Made by a program: the position numbers and the translations under genes. Below the pieces are notes generated by a model. It was not told the origin of the DNA. It saw nothing but the letters and a program-made list of their open reading frames with translations, and searched no databases. From Limnohabitans sp. INBF002 (GTDB lineage Bacteria > Pseudomonadota > Gammaproteobacteria > Burkholderiales > Burkholderiaceae_C), in assembly GCF_027924905.1 (NCBI RefSeq), contig NZ_AP027055.1:62001-126000 (forward strand): a DNA stretch of 64,000 bases, read 5' to 3'. The first letter of the stretch is position 1. Each line of letters begins with the position of its first letter. Below are positions 45,146-54,152 of the stretch, piece after piece.

Positions 45146-45991
45146 ATGAATTTTTCGTCGGGTCACGACTCACTCGAGACGCGTGCCTACAGAATCCGCC
45201 GGTACGCACTTCGCATGGGCGAGGTGCAGGGGCAGGGGTATATCGGTCAGGCATTGGGATATGCAGATGTGTTGGCAGTGGCTTATTGCCATGCCATGAA
45301 GTTTCGTCCGGATGATCCTGAATACGAAGAGCGTGACCGTTTTCTGCTCTCACACGGCCATTACGCGATTGCCCATTACGCGGCTTTGATTGAGGCTGGG
45401 ATCCTGCCTGAGAGTGAGCTAGAAACCTATGGCAGCGATGACAGCCGTTTGCCTATGTCTGGCATGGCAACGTACACACCCGGCATGGAAATTTCGGGTG
45501 GTTCTCTTGGTCAAGGATTGCCAATTGCCGTAGGCATGGCGCTGGGTCTGCGGTTGAAAAACAACCCTGCCTTTGTTTACAACTCCATGTCCGATGGGGA
45601 GCTTGATGAAGGTTCCACGTGGGAAGCGGCGATGTCAGCCGCACACCATGGCCTTGGTAATCTCATCTGTTTGGTGGACATCAACAACCAACAGGCGGAT
45701 GGACCATCCTCCAAGGTGCTTGGCTTTGAGCCGTTGGCTGACAAGTGGGCTTCATTTGGTTGGCATGTGCAGCGTGTCAACGGCAACGACCTTCAAGCGG
45801 TGCGTCATGCATTTGATGTTGCCCGTGATCTGACGGAAGCGAAGCCACGCGTATTGCTGATCGACACACTGATGGGCAAAGGCGTCCCGTTTTTGGAAAC
45901 GCGTGAGAAAAACCATTTCATTCGCGTCGACCCCCCTGAGTGGCAACAAGCCCTTGAGATTTTGGACGCAGCACACAAGGAGCAAGCATGA
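45146..45991 (+). CDS. Transketolase-like N-terminal subunit
   Basis: A 281-residue ThDP pyrophosphate-binding subunit. An AAGGAGA site precedes the ATG. SHGH is kept, as is the Mg/ThDP motif in variant form (MSDGELDEGSTWEAAM ... VDINNQQADGPS, SDG instead of GDG). The positions of two canonical catalytic histidines appear changed: GHPG is GYIG, and the GHP of the LPGHP segment is LPMSGM. It overlaps the C-terminal subunit gene by 4 bp. Related split transketolases act on apulose 4-phosphate or sulfofructose, but specificity here is unknown. Confidence 0.85.
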   Translation: MNFSSGHDSLETRAYRIRRYALRMGEVQGQGYIGQALGYADVLAVAYCHAMKFRPDDPEYEERDRFLLSHGHYAIAHYAALIEAGILPESELETYGSDDSRLPMSGMATYTPGMEISGGSLGQGLPIAVGMALGLRLKNNPAFVYNSMSDGELDEGSTWEAAMSAAHHGLGNLICLVDINNQQADGPSSKVLGFEPLADKWASFGWHVQRVNGNDLQAVRHAFDVARDLTEAKPRVLLIDTLMGKGVPFLETREKNHFIRVDPPEWQQALEILDAAHKEQA

Positions 45992-46986
45992 ATACCGTCG
46001 TGCAACCTAAAAAACGACTGACGACGTCGGCCATGATTGCCTCTATCGCTGGTGAAGGTCAAAAAACCCAAGCGGCTCCGTTTGGCAAGGCATTGGTTGA
46101 ATTGGCACGTGAGCGCCAAGATATTGTTGGCTTGACCGCCGACTTGGCCAAGTACACCGATCTGCATTTGTTCGCACAAGCGTATCCGGACCGTTTTTTC
46201 CAAATGGGTATGGCTGAACAGTTGTTGATGGCGGCTGCGGGCGGTATGGCGAAAGAAGGCTTGACGCCGTTTGCAACCACGTATGCCGTGTTTGCCACGC
46301 GTCGTGCTTATGACTTCATTCACCAAGTGATTGCTGAAGAAAATCTGAACGTGAAGATTGCTTGTGCCTTGCCTGGTCTGACCACCGGCTATGGTCCAAG
46401 TCATCAGGCCACTGAGGATCTGGCCATGATGCGCGGCATTCCAAATATGACCGTCATCGACCCATGCGATGCGTTGGACATAGAACAAGCCGTTCCCGCG
46501 ATCGTTGCACACCGTGGCCCGGTGTATATGCGTTTGTTGCGTGGTCAAGTGCCCCTGGTGCTAGACGAATACAACTACAAGTTCGAGCTAGGCAAAGCCA
46601 AGTTGTTGCGTGGTGGCCGTGACGTGCTCATCATCTCAAGTGGCTTGTTGACGATGCGCGCGCTGGAAGCTGCCAAGGAGCTCGAAGGTGGCGGTGCCGA
46701 CGTGGCTGTGCTGCACGTGCCCACCATCAAACCTCTCGACGAAGAGACCATCCTTCGGGAAGCGGGCGTCAGTGGTCGTTTGGTCGTGGTGGCTGAAAAC
46801 CATGCGGCAATTGGCGGGCTTGGCGAGGCAGTCGCTACGCTACTTTTGCGTCATCGCTTGGCACCCGAATTCAAGCAGATCGCTTTACCAGATGCGTTTC
46901 TGGATGCGGGCGCTTTGCCAACTTTGCATGACCGTTACGGAATCTCAACATCGGCGATCGTTGCATCGCTGAAATCCTGGCTCTGA
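45988..46986 (+). CDS. Transketolase-like C-terminal subunit
   Basis: A 332-residue pyrimidine-binding plus C-terminal-domain subunit. The catalytic Glu is in FFQMGMAEQLLM; the substrate loop reads GLTTGYGPSHQATEDLAMM with the conserved His but Tyr where E. coli transketolase has the Asp of GEDGPTH; the phosphate Arg is in VYMRLLRG. The C-terminal domain begins around DVLIISSGLLTMRALEAA. It pairs with the preceding subunit by overlap. Confidence 0.86.
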   Translation: MNTVVQPKKRLTTSAMIASIAGEGQKTQAAPFGKALVELARERQDIVGLTADLAKYTDLHLFAQAYPDRFFQMGMAEQLLMAAAGGMAKEGLTPFATTYAVFATRRAYDFIHQVIAEENLNVKIACALPGLTTGYGPSHQATEDLAMMRGIPNMTVIDPCDALDIEQAVPAIVAHRGPVYMRLLRGQVPLVLDEYNYKFELGKAKLLRGGRDVLIISSGLLTMRALEAAKELEGGGADVAVLHVPTIKPLDEETILREAGVSGRLVVVAENHAAIGGLGEAVATLLLRHRLAPEFKQIALPDAFLDAGALPTLHDRYGISTSAIVASLKSWL

Positions 46987-47021
46987 GCCAGATCTTTATC
47001 CAAACCAAGAAGGAGACAAAA

Positions 47022-48002
47022 GTGAAATTAATCAATAAAAAAGTTGCTACCGCTGTACTGGCTTTGTGTGCGGTTGTTGCGCATGCACAAACCAAAATGA
47101 CCTTAGGGCACAACGCTGCTGTGGGCAATCCAAAGCATGAGGCTTCTGTGAAGTTCGCTGAGTTGGTCAAAGCGAAGTCGAATGGACGCTTTGAAATTCA
47201 AGTAGCGCCAGCTGCTCAGCTTGGCGATGATGTGCCAATTTTGACTTCGCTGCGTACGGGGGCCGTCGATTTGTCGGCTAACTCGCAAGGTGCGATCTCT
47301 TCCGTGGTGCCGGAATATGCCGCTTTCGGCATGCCTTTCCTCTTCCCAACCTTGCAAACTGCATGGAAGGTTTTGGACGGTCCGGTGGGTCAAGAGTTGG
47401 GCAAACACACCGAAGCCAAAGGCATGGTTGTGTTGGGATATTGGGATAACGGCATCCGCCACATTTCCAATAAGAGCCGTCCGATCAATACGCCAGCTGA
47501 CCTTAAAGGAATGAAGTTGCGTACGCCACCAGACCCCACGACCATCGACATCATGCAGGCCTTGGGCGCTGATCCTCAACAAATTAAGTTCTCCGAGCTT
47601 TATGTGGCATTGCAGCAGGGCGTCGTAGATGGTCAGGAAAACCCATTGATGAATATTTGGTCATCCAAACTGTATGAAGTGCAGAAATACATTTCGTACA
47701 CCTCGCACAAATATGAAATGACACCGTTTGTCATGTCCAAGCGCAGCTTTGATCGCTTGTCTGAAGCGGATCGCAAGCTGTTCCACGAAGCTGCTGCCGA
47801 GGCCACGCAATTCAACCGCAAGGCATCTTTGGAGTCTGATCAAAAGCTCGAAGGTGAACTCAAGGCCAAAGGCATTCAGTTCAACCGTCCTGACTTGACG
47901 CCGTTCGCGAAGGCGACCGATTCGGTGATCGACAAATGGGCAACTGGTCCTCAAGGCGAATTCGTGCGCAAGGTCGTGGCGGCCGCACGCGCTGCTAAAT
48001 AA
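47022..48002 (+). CDS. TRAP transporter substrate-binding protein (DctP family)
   Basis: A 326-residue periplasmic protein with a GTG start preceded by AAGGAGA, signal peptide about 1-22 (ending VAHA) and mature start QTKMTLGHNAAVGNPKHEASVKFAELV. The conserved Arg-containing segment DLKGMKLRTPPDP near residue 165 binds the substrate carboxylate in characterised members, so an acid is likely. It follows the split transketolase by 35 bp and supplies the operon with its substrate. Confidence 0.9.
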   Translation: MKLINKKVATAVLALCAVVAHAQTKMTLGHNAAVGNPKHEASVKFAELVKAKSNGRFEIQVAPAAQLGDDVPILTSLRTGAVDLSANSQGAISSVVPEYAAFGMPFLFPTLQTAWKVLDGPVGQELGKHTEAKGMVVLGYWDNGIRHISNKSRPINTPADLKGMKLRTPPDPTTIDIMQALGADPQQIKFSELYVALQQGVVDGQENPLMNIWSSKLYEVQKYISYTSHKYEMTPFVMSKRSFDRLSEADRKLFHEAAAEATQFNRKASLESDQKLEGELKAKGIQFNRPDLTPFAKATDSVIDKWATGPQGEFVRKVVAAARAAK

Positions 48003-48010
48003 ACCGGAGC

Positions 48011-48535
48011 ATGAACGTGTTTTCCAGTACTAATCAATGTTGTGACTGGCTAGACGCTGCAGTGCAGGCAGCGTGTCGTTGGATTCTCTACATCACCATG
48101 GTGTTCTTGTTCGGTGTTCTAACGATCAACGTGATCCTGCGATATGTTGCTGGGACCAGCATGCAATGGGGAGGCGAAATTCCAGAACTCGTCTTTCCAT
48201 GGATGGTGATGGCCGGCGTTGTGCTTGCTGCACAGCACGGCTCTCATATCAGCATCGTCTGGCTCACGGAGAAGTTTTCTCCGAAGCTGCGTCGCATCGT
48301 CAAACTGGTGAATTCCGCTATCTTGATGGCCGGATATTCGCTGTTGGCCTGGGGAACATGGACATTACTGCCCATCGTGCATGCCGAGCACAGCCACGTG
48401 CTCGGTGTGCCGACTTCTGTGACTTACGGGGGAATGCTGGTGGGCTTTGTAGCCCTGACCGTTACCTCCCTGACTCAAGGTGTGAAGGTCTGGTCTCAGA
48501 CGCATGCCGATGATGTGTCTCAGAACCTGAACTAA
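48011..48535 (+). CDS. TRAP transporter small membrane subunit (DctQ)
   Basis: A 174-residue protein with four hydrophobic segments and the DctQ pattern NVILRYVAGTSMQWGGEIPELVFPWMVMAGVVLA (adjoining blocks). It starts 8 bp after the binding-protein gene. Confidence 0.9.
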   Translation: MNVFSSTNQCCDWLDAAVQAACRWILYITMVFLFGVLTINVILRYVAGTSMQWGGEIPELVFPWMVMAGVVLAAQHGSHISIVWLTEKFSPKLRRIVKLVNSAILMAGYSLLAWGTWTLLPIVHAEHSHVLGVPTSVTYGGMLVGFVALTVTSLTQGVKVWSQTHADDVSQNLN

Positions 48536-48547
48536 GAGGAATTTGCA

Positions 48548-49813
48548 ATGCTTTCAATCATCATTTTTCTCTGTTTTCTTGTCTTGGCTCTTTTCGGATT
48601 GCCGATTGCGCATTCGCTGATCGTTGCCTCCGAGATCGGCTTGCTGCCTTCGGATCGCTTGGGTGCTGACTTCATTGTTCAGCAACTGGTGACGCAGTGC
48701 CAGAGCTTCCCACTCGTGGCGATTCCGTTTTTCATGCTGACGGGCTCTCTCATGGTGGGCGGCAAGTTGGGCCAACATTTGATTGACATGCTGACTTTAC
48801 TCATGGGGCGCTTTCATGGCGGACCTGCACAAGTTGGCGTTTTGTCATCTACTATTTTTGGCGGTGTTTCTGGGTCTGCTGTTGCCGATGCTTCTGCCAT
48901 TGGCTCGCTTCTGATTCCTTGGCTCAAGAAGATGGGGTATCCATCGGCGTTTGCTGCGGGTTCACTGGCGGCTGCGGCGACGATCGACATTCTCATTCCT
49001 CCGTCGATCCCAATGATCATTTATGCCTTGGTATCTAGCGCATCAATTGGTGCACTGTTTGTCGCAGGCATCTTGCCTGGCATATTGATGTGCATTGGTT
49101 TCATGCTGGTGTGCTATGTGCAAGGGCGTCGCCGTGGATTCCCGCGTGACACATCCCCCTTTAGCTGGAGCCTGCTGCGCAAATCCACCATGTATGCGAT
49201 GCCGGCCTTGGCCTTGCCCGTGCTCATCATCATCTTCTTGCGCTTTGGTATTGCAACGCCAACAGAAGTCAGTGTGATGTCTACGCTCTATGCACTCATC
49301 GTATCGGTGGCTATTTATCGTGACTTGGATATGCCCCGTTTGCGACATGCCATTTTGGATGCTGGGTTGGCGACGTCAGTGGTGATGTTGATCATCATGG
49401 CCTCTAGTGTGGTGGGTTGGGTTTTAACCTTTGAACAATTGCCAGCAGCGTTCGTTGACTTTGCCAAGACAACTTTGGGTGAGCCATGGATGATTATTTT
49501 GTCTATGAACTTCATCATGTTGGCGATTGGTATGTTCATTGACTTGCCTGCCGCTGTGTTGTTGTTGACGCCCATGTTTGTGCCGCTTGCCAGTGCGATT
49601 GGTATGGACACGGTGCAGCTTGGCATCATGATGATCATCAACCTTTCTATTGGTTTGTATCACCCGCCGGTAGGCACAACGTTGTTTATCACCAGCTCGA
49701 TTGCCAAAGTACGAATGGGGCATGTGGTGATTGAGTTGATTCCCTTTTATTTTGTGGCGTTCGGTGTACTGATGCTTTTTAGCTTCGTGCCGGCCATGAC
49801 AATTCGGATGTAA
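48548..49813 (+). CDS. TRAP transporter large permease subunit (DctM)
   Basis: A 421-residue permease with about 12 hydrophobic segments. Diagnostic stretches: FGGVSGSAVADASAIGSLLIP, ILIPPSIPMIIYALVSSASIGALF and INLSIGLYHPPVGTTLF (each within the family block). It is separated from DctQ by 12 bp and followed by the dehydrogenase gene after 5 bp. Confidence 0.93.
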   Translation: MLSIIIFLCFLVLALFGLPIAHSLIVASEIGLLPSDRLGADFIVQQLVTQCQSFPLVAIPFFMLTGSLMVGGKLGQHLIDMLTLLMGRFHGGPAQVGVLSSTIFGGVSGSAVADASAIGSLLIPWLKKMGYPSAFAAGSLAAAATIDILIPPSIPMIIYALVSSASIGALFVAGILPGILMCIGFMLVCYVQGRRRGFPRDTSPFSWSLLRKSTMYAMPALALPVLIIIFLRFGIATPTEVSVMSTLYALIVSVAIYRDLDMPRLRHAILDAGLATSVVMLIIMASSVVGWVLTFEQLPAAFVDFAKTTLGEPWMIILSMNFIMLAIGMFIDLPAAVLLLTPMFVPLASAIGMDTVQLGIMMIINLSIGLYHPPVGTTLFITSSIAKVRMGHVVIELIPFYFVAFGVLMLFSFVPAMTIRM

Positions 49814-49818
49814 ACCTC

Positions 49819-50727
49819 ATGAGTTCTGTTCAAAAGGAAAACACCAAGCCAGTGGTTGGCTTGGTTGGCTTGGGCGCCATGGGCAAAGGCGTTGCGCTTA
49901 ACTTGTTAAGCAAGGGTTACGACGTCGTTGGTTTCGATGTGAATTCTGAAGCTTTGCGATGGCTTGAATCGCAGGGGGGTAAAACCTCCCCCAGCCTGCG
50001 CCAAGGTGCTGGGTCTGTTGATATTCTGATTTCATTCGTGGTGAATGATGCTCAGACTGAATCCGCTTTGTTTGGCCAAGATGGCGCGTTAGAAAGCCTT
50101 CAGTCGCATGCTTTGGTGGTCACTTGCAGCACCATGCCGCCAAGCTATGTGCAATCGCTCGGCAAGCGATTGCAAGCTCGAGGCATTGGCCTGGTGGATG
50201 CGCCAGTCACGGGTGGGCAGGTGGGCGCACACGCAGGTACGCTGACCATCATGGCGGCGGGTCATCCAGTGCATGTGGCATGCGTTAAGCCGGTGCTTGA
50301 GACATTTGGCAAAAGCGTCTATGTTTTGGGTGACGAACCAGGCATGGGCAGCCAGATGAAGGTGATTAATCAGCTGCTGTGTGGCGTGCATTTGGCTGCG
50401 GCCGGTGAGGCGCTTGCGTTGGCGAGACGCGCCGGTTTGCCGTTGGACACTTCACTTGAGATCCTCAAGAGTGGCGCAGCGTCGTCGTGGATGCTGGGTG
50501 ATCGCGGACCACGCATGGTGCGAGAGTCGTTTGATGACATCACTTCAGCGGTGAACATTTTCGTCAAAGATTTAGGACTCGTTGTCGATGCGGCACGTCA
50601 AAGCACTTTCCCTGCACCGATTGCGAACGCGGCTTATTTGAGTTTCCTAGCCACCGCAGCCAAAGGTTGGGGTGCTCTGGATGATTCGGCTGTTTTTAAG
50701 CATTACAGCCAGATCAATGCAGAGTGA
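49819..50727 (+). CDS. Beta-hydroxyacid dehydrogenase, L-threonate dehydrogenase-like
   Basis: A 302-residue enzyme of the 3-hydroxyisobutyrate dehydrogenase family: cofactor motif GLVGLGAMGKGVA, substrate motif DAPVTGGQVGAHAGTLTIMAAG, catalytic lysine in GSQMKVINQLLCGVHLAAAGEALALA (adjoining blocks), and VNIFVKDLGLVVDAAR. The last two blocks are closest to L-threonate 2-dehydrogenase (LtnD). The usual partners OtnK/OtnC/OtnI are absent. It is the last gene of the operon. Confidence 0.85.
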   Translation: MSSVQKENTKPVVGLVGLGAMGKGVALNLLSKGYDVVGFDVNSEALRWLESQGGKTSPSLRQGAGSVDILISFVVNDAQTESALFGQDGALESLQSHALVVTCSTMPPSYVQSLGKRLQARGIGLVDAPVTGGQVGAHAGTLTIMAAGHPVHVACVKPVLETFGKSVYVLGDEPGMGSQMKVINQLLCGVHLAAAGEALALARRAGLPLDTSLEILKSGAASSWMLGDRGPRMVRESFDDITSAVNIFVKDLGLVVDAARQSTFPAPIANAAYLSFLATAAKGWGALDDSAVFKHYSQINAE

Positions 50728-50733
50728 TCAGCC

Positions 50734-51525
50734 TTAAATCAGGCCCGCATAGGCGATGGTGATGGGCGCATGGTCTGAGAATTTTTCGTCCTTGTAGATC
50801 GCCTCGCTGCGTGCCTTGGCTGCTATCGCTGGGGTGGCCAAGTGGTAGTCCAAGCGCCAACCCACGTTGTTGGCATAGGCTTGGCCGCGGTTGCTCCACC
50901 AGGTGTAGCAAGCGTCGGTGGTGTCGGGTTGCAGCTGGCGATACACGTCGACGATGCCGCCTTCAGTGGTGAGTTGCGTCATCCACGCACGCTCTTCGGG
51001 CAAGAAGCCACTGTTCTTTTTGTTGCCCTTCCAGTTCTTCAAGTCTGCCTCGTTGTGCGCGATGTTGATGTCGCCGCACAGCACAAACTCTCGCTCTTGC
51101 TTCAAGGCATTGAGGTGTGGGTACATGGCGGCCAAGAAACGAAACTTCGCGTCTTGGCGCTCAGGGCCGGACGAGCCACTGGGGAAGTAGCTGCTGATGA
51201 TGGAGAGCTTTTGGGTGGGTGTGTCAAAACGCAGCTCGACGTAACGGCCTTCTGCATCGAATTCGCCGCCGTCAAAGCCTACGATCACATCGCTGGGCTC
51301 GTGTTTGGTGTACACGCCCACGCCTGAGTAGCCTTTTTTCTCGGCATAGTGAAAGTGGCCTTTCAAACCCGCCAAGGTGTCGAAGCTGCCTTCGACATCG
51401 GGGGCCTGGGCTTTGATTTCTTGGACGCAAATACAATCAGGGCTGGCTTTTTCGAGCCAAGCTTCCACGCCCTTGCGGGCGGCCGAACGAATGCCGTTGA
51501 GGTTGAGGCTGGTTAGTTTGAACAA
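50734..51525 (-). CDS. xthA: Exodeoxyribonuclease III
   Basis: A 263-residue AP endonuclease/3'-exonuclease. Active-site blocks: LNLNGIRSA, CVQEIKAQ (metal Glu), GDINIAHNEADLKN (Asp/Asn), and FSDHAPITIAYAG (Asp-His). No ATG is available; the TTG at 51525 has GGGGAAA upstream and begins LFKLTSLNLNG, which fits the family. The start codon is only 11 bp from that of divergent pyrE. Confidence 0.92.
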   Translation of the reverse strand: MFKLTSLNLNGIRSAARKGVEAWLEKASPDCICVQEIKAQAPDVEGSFDTLAGLKGHFHYAEKKGYSGVGVYTKHEPSDVIVGFDGGEFDAEGRYVELRFDTPTQKLSIISSYFPSGSSGPERQDAKFRFLAAMYPHLNALKQEREFVLCGDINIAHNEADLKNWKGNKKNSGFLPEERAWMTQLTTEGGIVDVYRQLQPDTTDACYTWWSNRGQAYANNVGWRLDYHLATPAIAAKARSEAIYKDEKFSDHAPITIAYAGLI

Positions 51526-51536
51526 GGAATTTCCCC

Positions 51537-52232
51537 ATGAGTCAGAGTGTGGCTGCCAACGACGCGTTGGCACAAGAGTTTGTGCAATTTTCGCTGGATT
51601 GTGGCGTGCTGAAATTTGGGGAGTTCAAAACCAAAGCGGGCCGCATGAGCCCTTACTTTTTCAATGCCGGTTTGTTTGACGATGGTGCCAAGTTGGGTAA
51701 GCTGGCCAGTTTTTATGCGCAGTGCATTGTCAACAGCGGCATCGAGTTCGACATGATTTTTGGCCCCGCCTACAAAGGCATTCCATTGGGTGCGGCCGTG
51801 TCGATTGAGTTGGCACGCCTAGGACGCAACGTGCCGTTTGCCTACAACCGCAAAGAAGCCAAAGACCATGGCGAAGGCGGTAGCTTGGTGGGTGCACCAC
51901 TCAAAGGCCGTGTGTTGATCGTGGACGATGTGATGAGCGCGGGCACGGCTGCGCGTGAATCGATTGCCCTCATCAAAGCGGCAGGCGCCACACCGCACGC
52001 CGTGGCGATTGCGTTGGACCGCCAAGAAATGGCCACCGAAAAACAAGCCGATGGTTCCACCAAAGATGTGCCCTACAGCGCGGTGCAATACGTGCGTGAA
52101 CAATTGGGTATGAGCGTGTGCACCATTGCCAAGCTGGAAGACTTGTTGGCTTATTTGGGCAAGCAGCCCGACAACGCCATGGGTGAGCATTTGGCTCGCA
52201 CACAGGCGTATCGCGAGCGTTACGGCGTTTAA
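51537..52232 (+). CDS. pyrE: Orotate phosphoribosyltransferase
   Basis: A 231-residue pyrimidine-synthesis enzyme that joins orotate and PRPP. The PRPP site is VLIVDDVMSAGTAARES near residue 123; GPAYKGIPLGAAVSIELA and FAYNRKEAKDHGEGG are also conserved. AAGGAA precedes the ATG, lying inside the xthA leader. It converges with the YitT-like gene. Confidence 0.96.
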   Translation: MSQSVAANDALAQEFVQFSLDCGVLKFGEFKTKAGRMSPYFFNAGLFDDGAKLGKLASFYAQCIVNSGIEFDMIFGPAYKGIPLGAAVSIELARLGRNVPFAYNRKEAKDHGEGGSLVGAPLKGRVLIVDDVMSAGTAARESIALIKAAGATPHAVAIALDRQEMATEKQADGSTKDVPYSAVQYVREQLGMSVCTIAKLEDLLAYLGKQPDNAMGEHLARTQAYRERYGV

Positions 52233-52242
52233 GTTGTGAGCT

Positions 52243-52851
52243 TTAGGCGCCGTAGTAACGGTCGGCGCGGTGGTTGACGGCAATCACCAAATTCAAAGCA
52301 AATGCACCGAGTAATGACAGCAAGGCTTTGTGCGCGTCAGTGAGTGCAAAGGCGGTCATCAAGATGCAAGCATCGATGACCATTTGCACGTGACCAGCAC
52401 GCCAGCCACGTGTTTTTTGCAAATACACCGCCATGATCGTCACGCCGCCCAAGCTAGCGCCGTGACGAATCAAAATCAAAATACCTGTGCCCACTAAGAG
52501 GCCCGCCATCAGTGCGGCGAAAACGGGGTCGAGGTGTGAGAACGCGATCCACTGAGGCAGCAACTCGACGTAAATAGATAGCAAGCCCACGGCCACAAAT
52601 GTTTTCACGGTGAACGCATGGCCTAGCTTTTGCCAACCAAAGATATAAAAAGGCAGGTTGATGATGAACAGCACCGCACCTAGAGAAAGATGGAAGAAGT
52701 AGTGCGCTAGGAAAGCGATGCCCGTTGTGCCACCTGTAAAGGGCGCCGCCTCACGAAACATGCAAATACCCAAAGCAACAAACAAGCAGCCAGTGAGCAG
52801 GCCTTGAATGTCTTCAAGACGGCTGTGCGGTGCGGCGGGTGTCTGGGTCAT
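52243..52851 (-). CDS. YitT-family membrane protein
   Basis: A 202-residue protein with five to six hydrophobic segments and the glycine-rich motif FREAAPFTGGTTGIAFLAHYFFHLSLGAVLFIINLPFYIFG (adjoining blocks) typical of the YitT/DUF161 family. Function unknown. Its ATG overlaps the stop of the TRAP permease gene by 4 bp, so it is translated as part of that operon. A longer upstream frame is the shadow of the permease gene. Confidence 0.82.
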   Translation of the reverse strand: MTQTPAAPHSRLEDIQGLLTGCLFVALGICMFREAAPFTGGTTGIAFLAHYFFHLSLGAVLFIINLPFYIFGWQKLGHAFTVKTFVAVGLLSIYVELLPQWIAFSHLDPVFAALMAGLLVGTGILILIRHGASLGGVTIMAVYLQKTRGWRAGHVQMVIDACILMTAFALTDAHKALLSLLGAFALNLVIAVNHRADRYYGA

Positions 52852-54152
52852 GTGGTCGCGCCATAGCCCATGGTCTGTGGCAGCCACAGTACAAGTTGTG
52901 GAAAGAAGGTGAGAGCCAGCAGCAAACCCAGCAACATGACTAAAAACAACCATCCCTCGCGCATCATCTCGCCAATGGGAATACCGGTGAGCGCTTTGGT
53001 CACAAACAGCAGCATGCCAAAGGGGGGGTGAATCAGGCCAATCATCATGTTGAGCACCACCAGCACACCGAAGTGAACGAGGTCGATGCCCAGTGCATTG
53101 ACTGCGGGTAGCAACATGGGCACAAACACCAGCAGCAGCACGGATACATCCAAGAAGCAGCCCAGTACCAAAAACAACGCATTGACCATCAGCAAGAATT
53201 GAATGCGGCTGAGCTGCATGCTGCCCACCCAAGTGGCCATCTGTTGCGGCACCTGCTCGGCGGTGAAGGCGTAGTTCAAGATGAACGAGCCGGCCAAGAT
53301 GATGGTGATGACAGCGCTGGCACGTGTGGACTCCATCACCACGCCCCAAAAGCTGCGCCAGGTGAGCGCGCGGTACACCACCGTTGACAAAATCAAGGCA
53401 TGCAGTGCGGCAACTGCGGCGGCTTCGGTGGGCGTGAAGGCGCCCGAGTAAATGCCACCCAACAACACGATGGGCATGGACAACGGCAACGCGCCGCGAA
53501 ACAAAATGCTGGGCCATTCGTGCAGAGGCACCGGGTCTTCACGTGGCATGTCGCGCTTCGTGGCAATGAGGTGGACCACGCTCATCATGAGTACCGTCAT
53601 CAACAAACCCGGGACGACACCACCCAAGAACAAGGCGCCCACAGAGGCGCCCGAGACGAGTGCATAAATCACCATCGGAATTGACGGCGGGATGATGGGG
53701 CCGAGGGTGGCACTGGCCACCACCACAGCACCCGCAAACCCGCGGGTGTATTCGGGCTTTTTGAGCATCTGGCGAATCGTCACAAGGCCGGGGCCTGCGG
53801 CATCGGCAATGGCACTGCCGCTCATGCCCGAGAAGATCACGCTGACCAAAATATCGACTTGCGCCAAGCCACCGCGCATGCGACCAACAAGGATGCGGCA
53901 AAAGTCAAAAATGCGCTCACTCACCGTGCCAGCATTCATCAAGTTGGCGGCAAACACAAACAAGGGTACGGCCAACAACACATAGCTGTTGTAAAGGCCG
54001 TTGCTGACCTGTTCTGCCACAAGACCTAAGTCTTGGCCTTTGGTGATGAGGTAAGCCACGCCCGACATGAGCATTGAAAACCCAATGGGCATGCGCAACA
54101 ACATGCCCAGCACCAACACGGCGGCTAAGGCGGTGAGGGGCGTTATCGTCAT
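52848..54152 (-). CDS. TRAP transporter large permease subunit (DctM), second system
   Basis: A 434-residue permease with about 12 hydrophobic segments. Family stretches: IFSGMSGSAIADAAGPGLVTIRQM, LGPIIPPSIPMVIYALVSGASVGALFLGG (adjoining blocks), LNMMIGLIHPPFGMLLF. The ATG at 54152 overlaps the DctQ stop by 4 bp. Separate from the TRAP system at 47022-49813 and in the opposite direction. Confidence 0.92.
   Translation of the reverse strand: MTITPLTALAAVLVLGMLLRMPIGFSMLMSGVAYLITKGQDLGLVAEQVSNGLYNSYVLLAVPLFVFAANLMNAGTVSERIFDFCRILVGRMRGGLAQVDILVSVIFSGMSGSAIADAAGPGLVTIRQMLKKPEYTRGFAGAVVVASATLGPIIPPSIPMVIYALVSGASVGALFLGGVVPGLLMTVLMMSVVHLIATKRDMPREDPVPLHEWPSILFRGALPLSMPIVLLGGIYSGAFTPTEAAAVAALHALILSTVVYRALTWRSFWGVVMESTRASAVITIILAGSFILNYAFTAEQVPQQMATWVGSMQLSRIQFLLMVNALFLVLGCFLDVSVLLLVFVPMLLPAVNALGIDLVHFGVLVVLNMMIGLIHPPFGMLLFVTKALTGIPIGEMMREGWLFLVMLLGLLLALTFFPQLVLWLPQTMGYGATT

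Noticed and set aside
52852..53517. N-terminal extension of the YitT-like frame
   Set aside because: Lies wholly within the TRAP permease gene in another frame and has shadow composition; the ATG at 52851 gives the family start.
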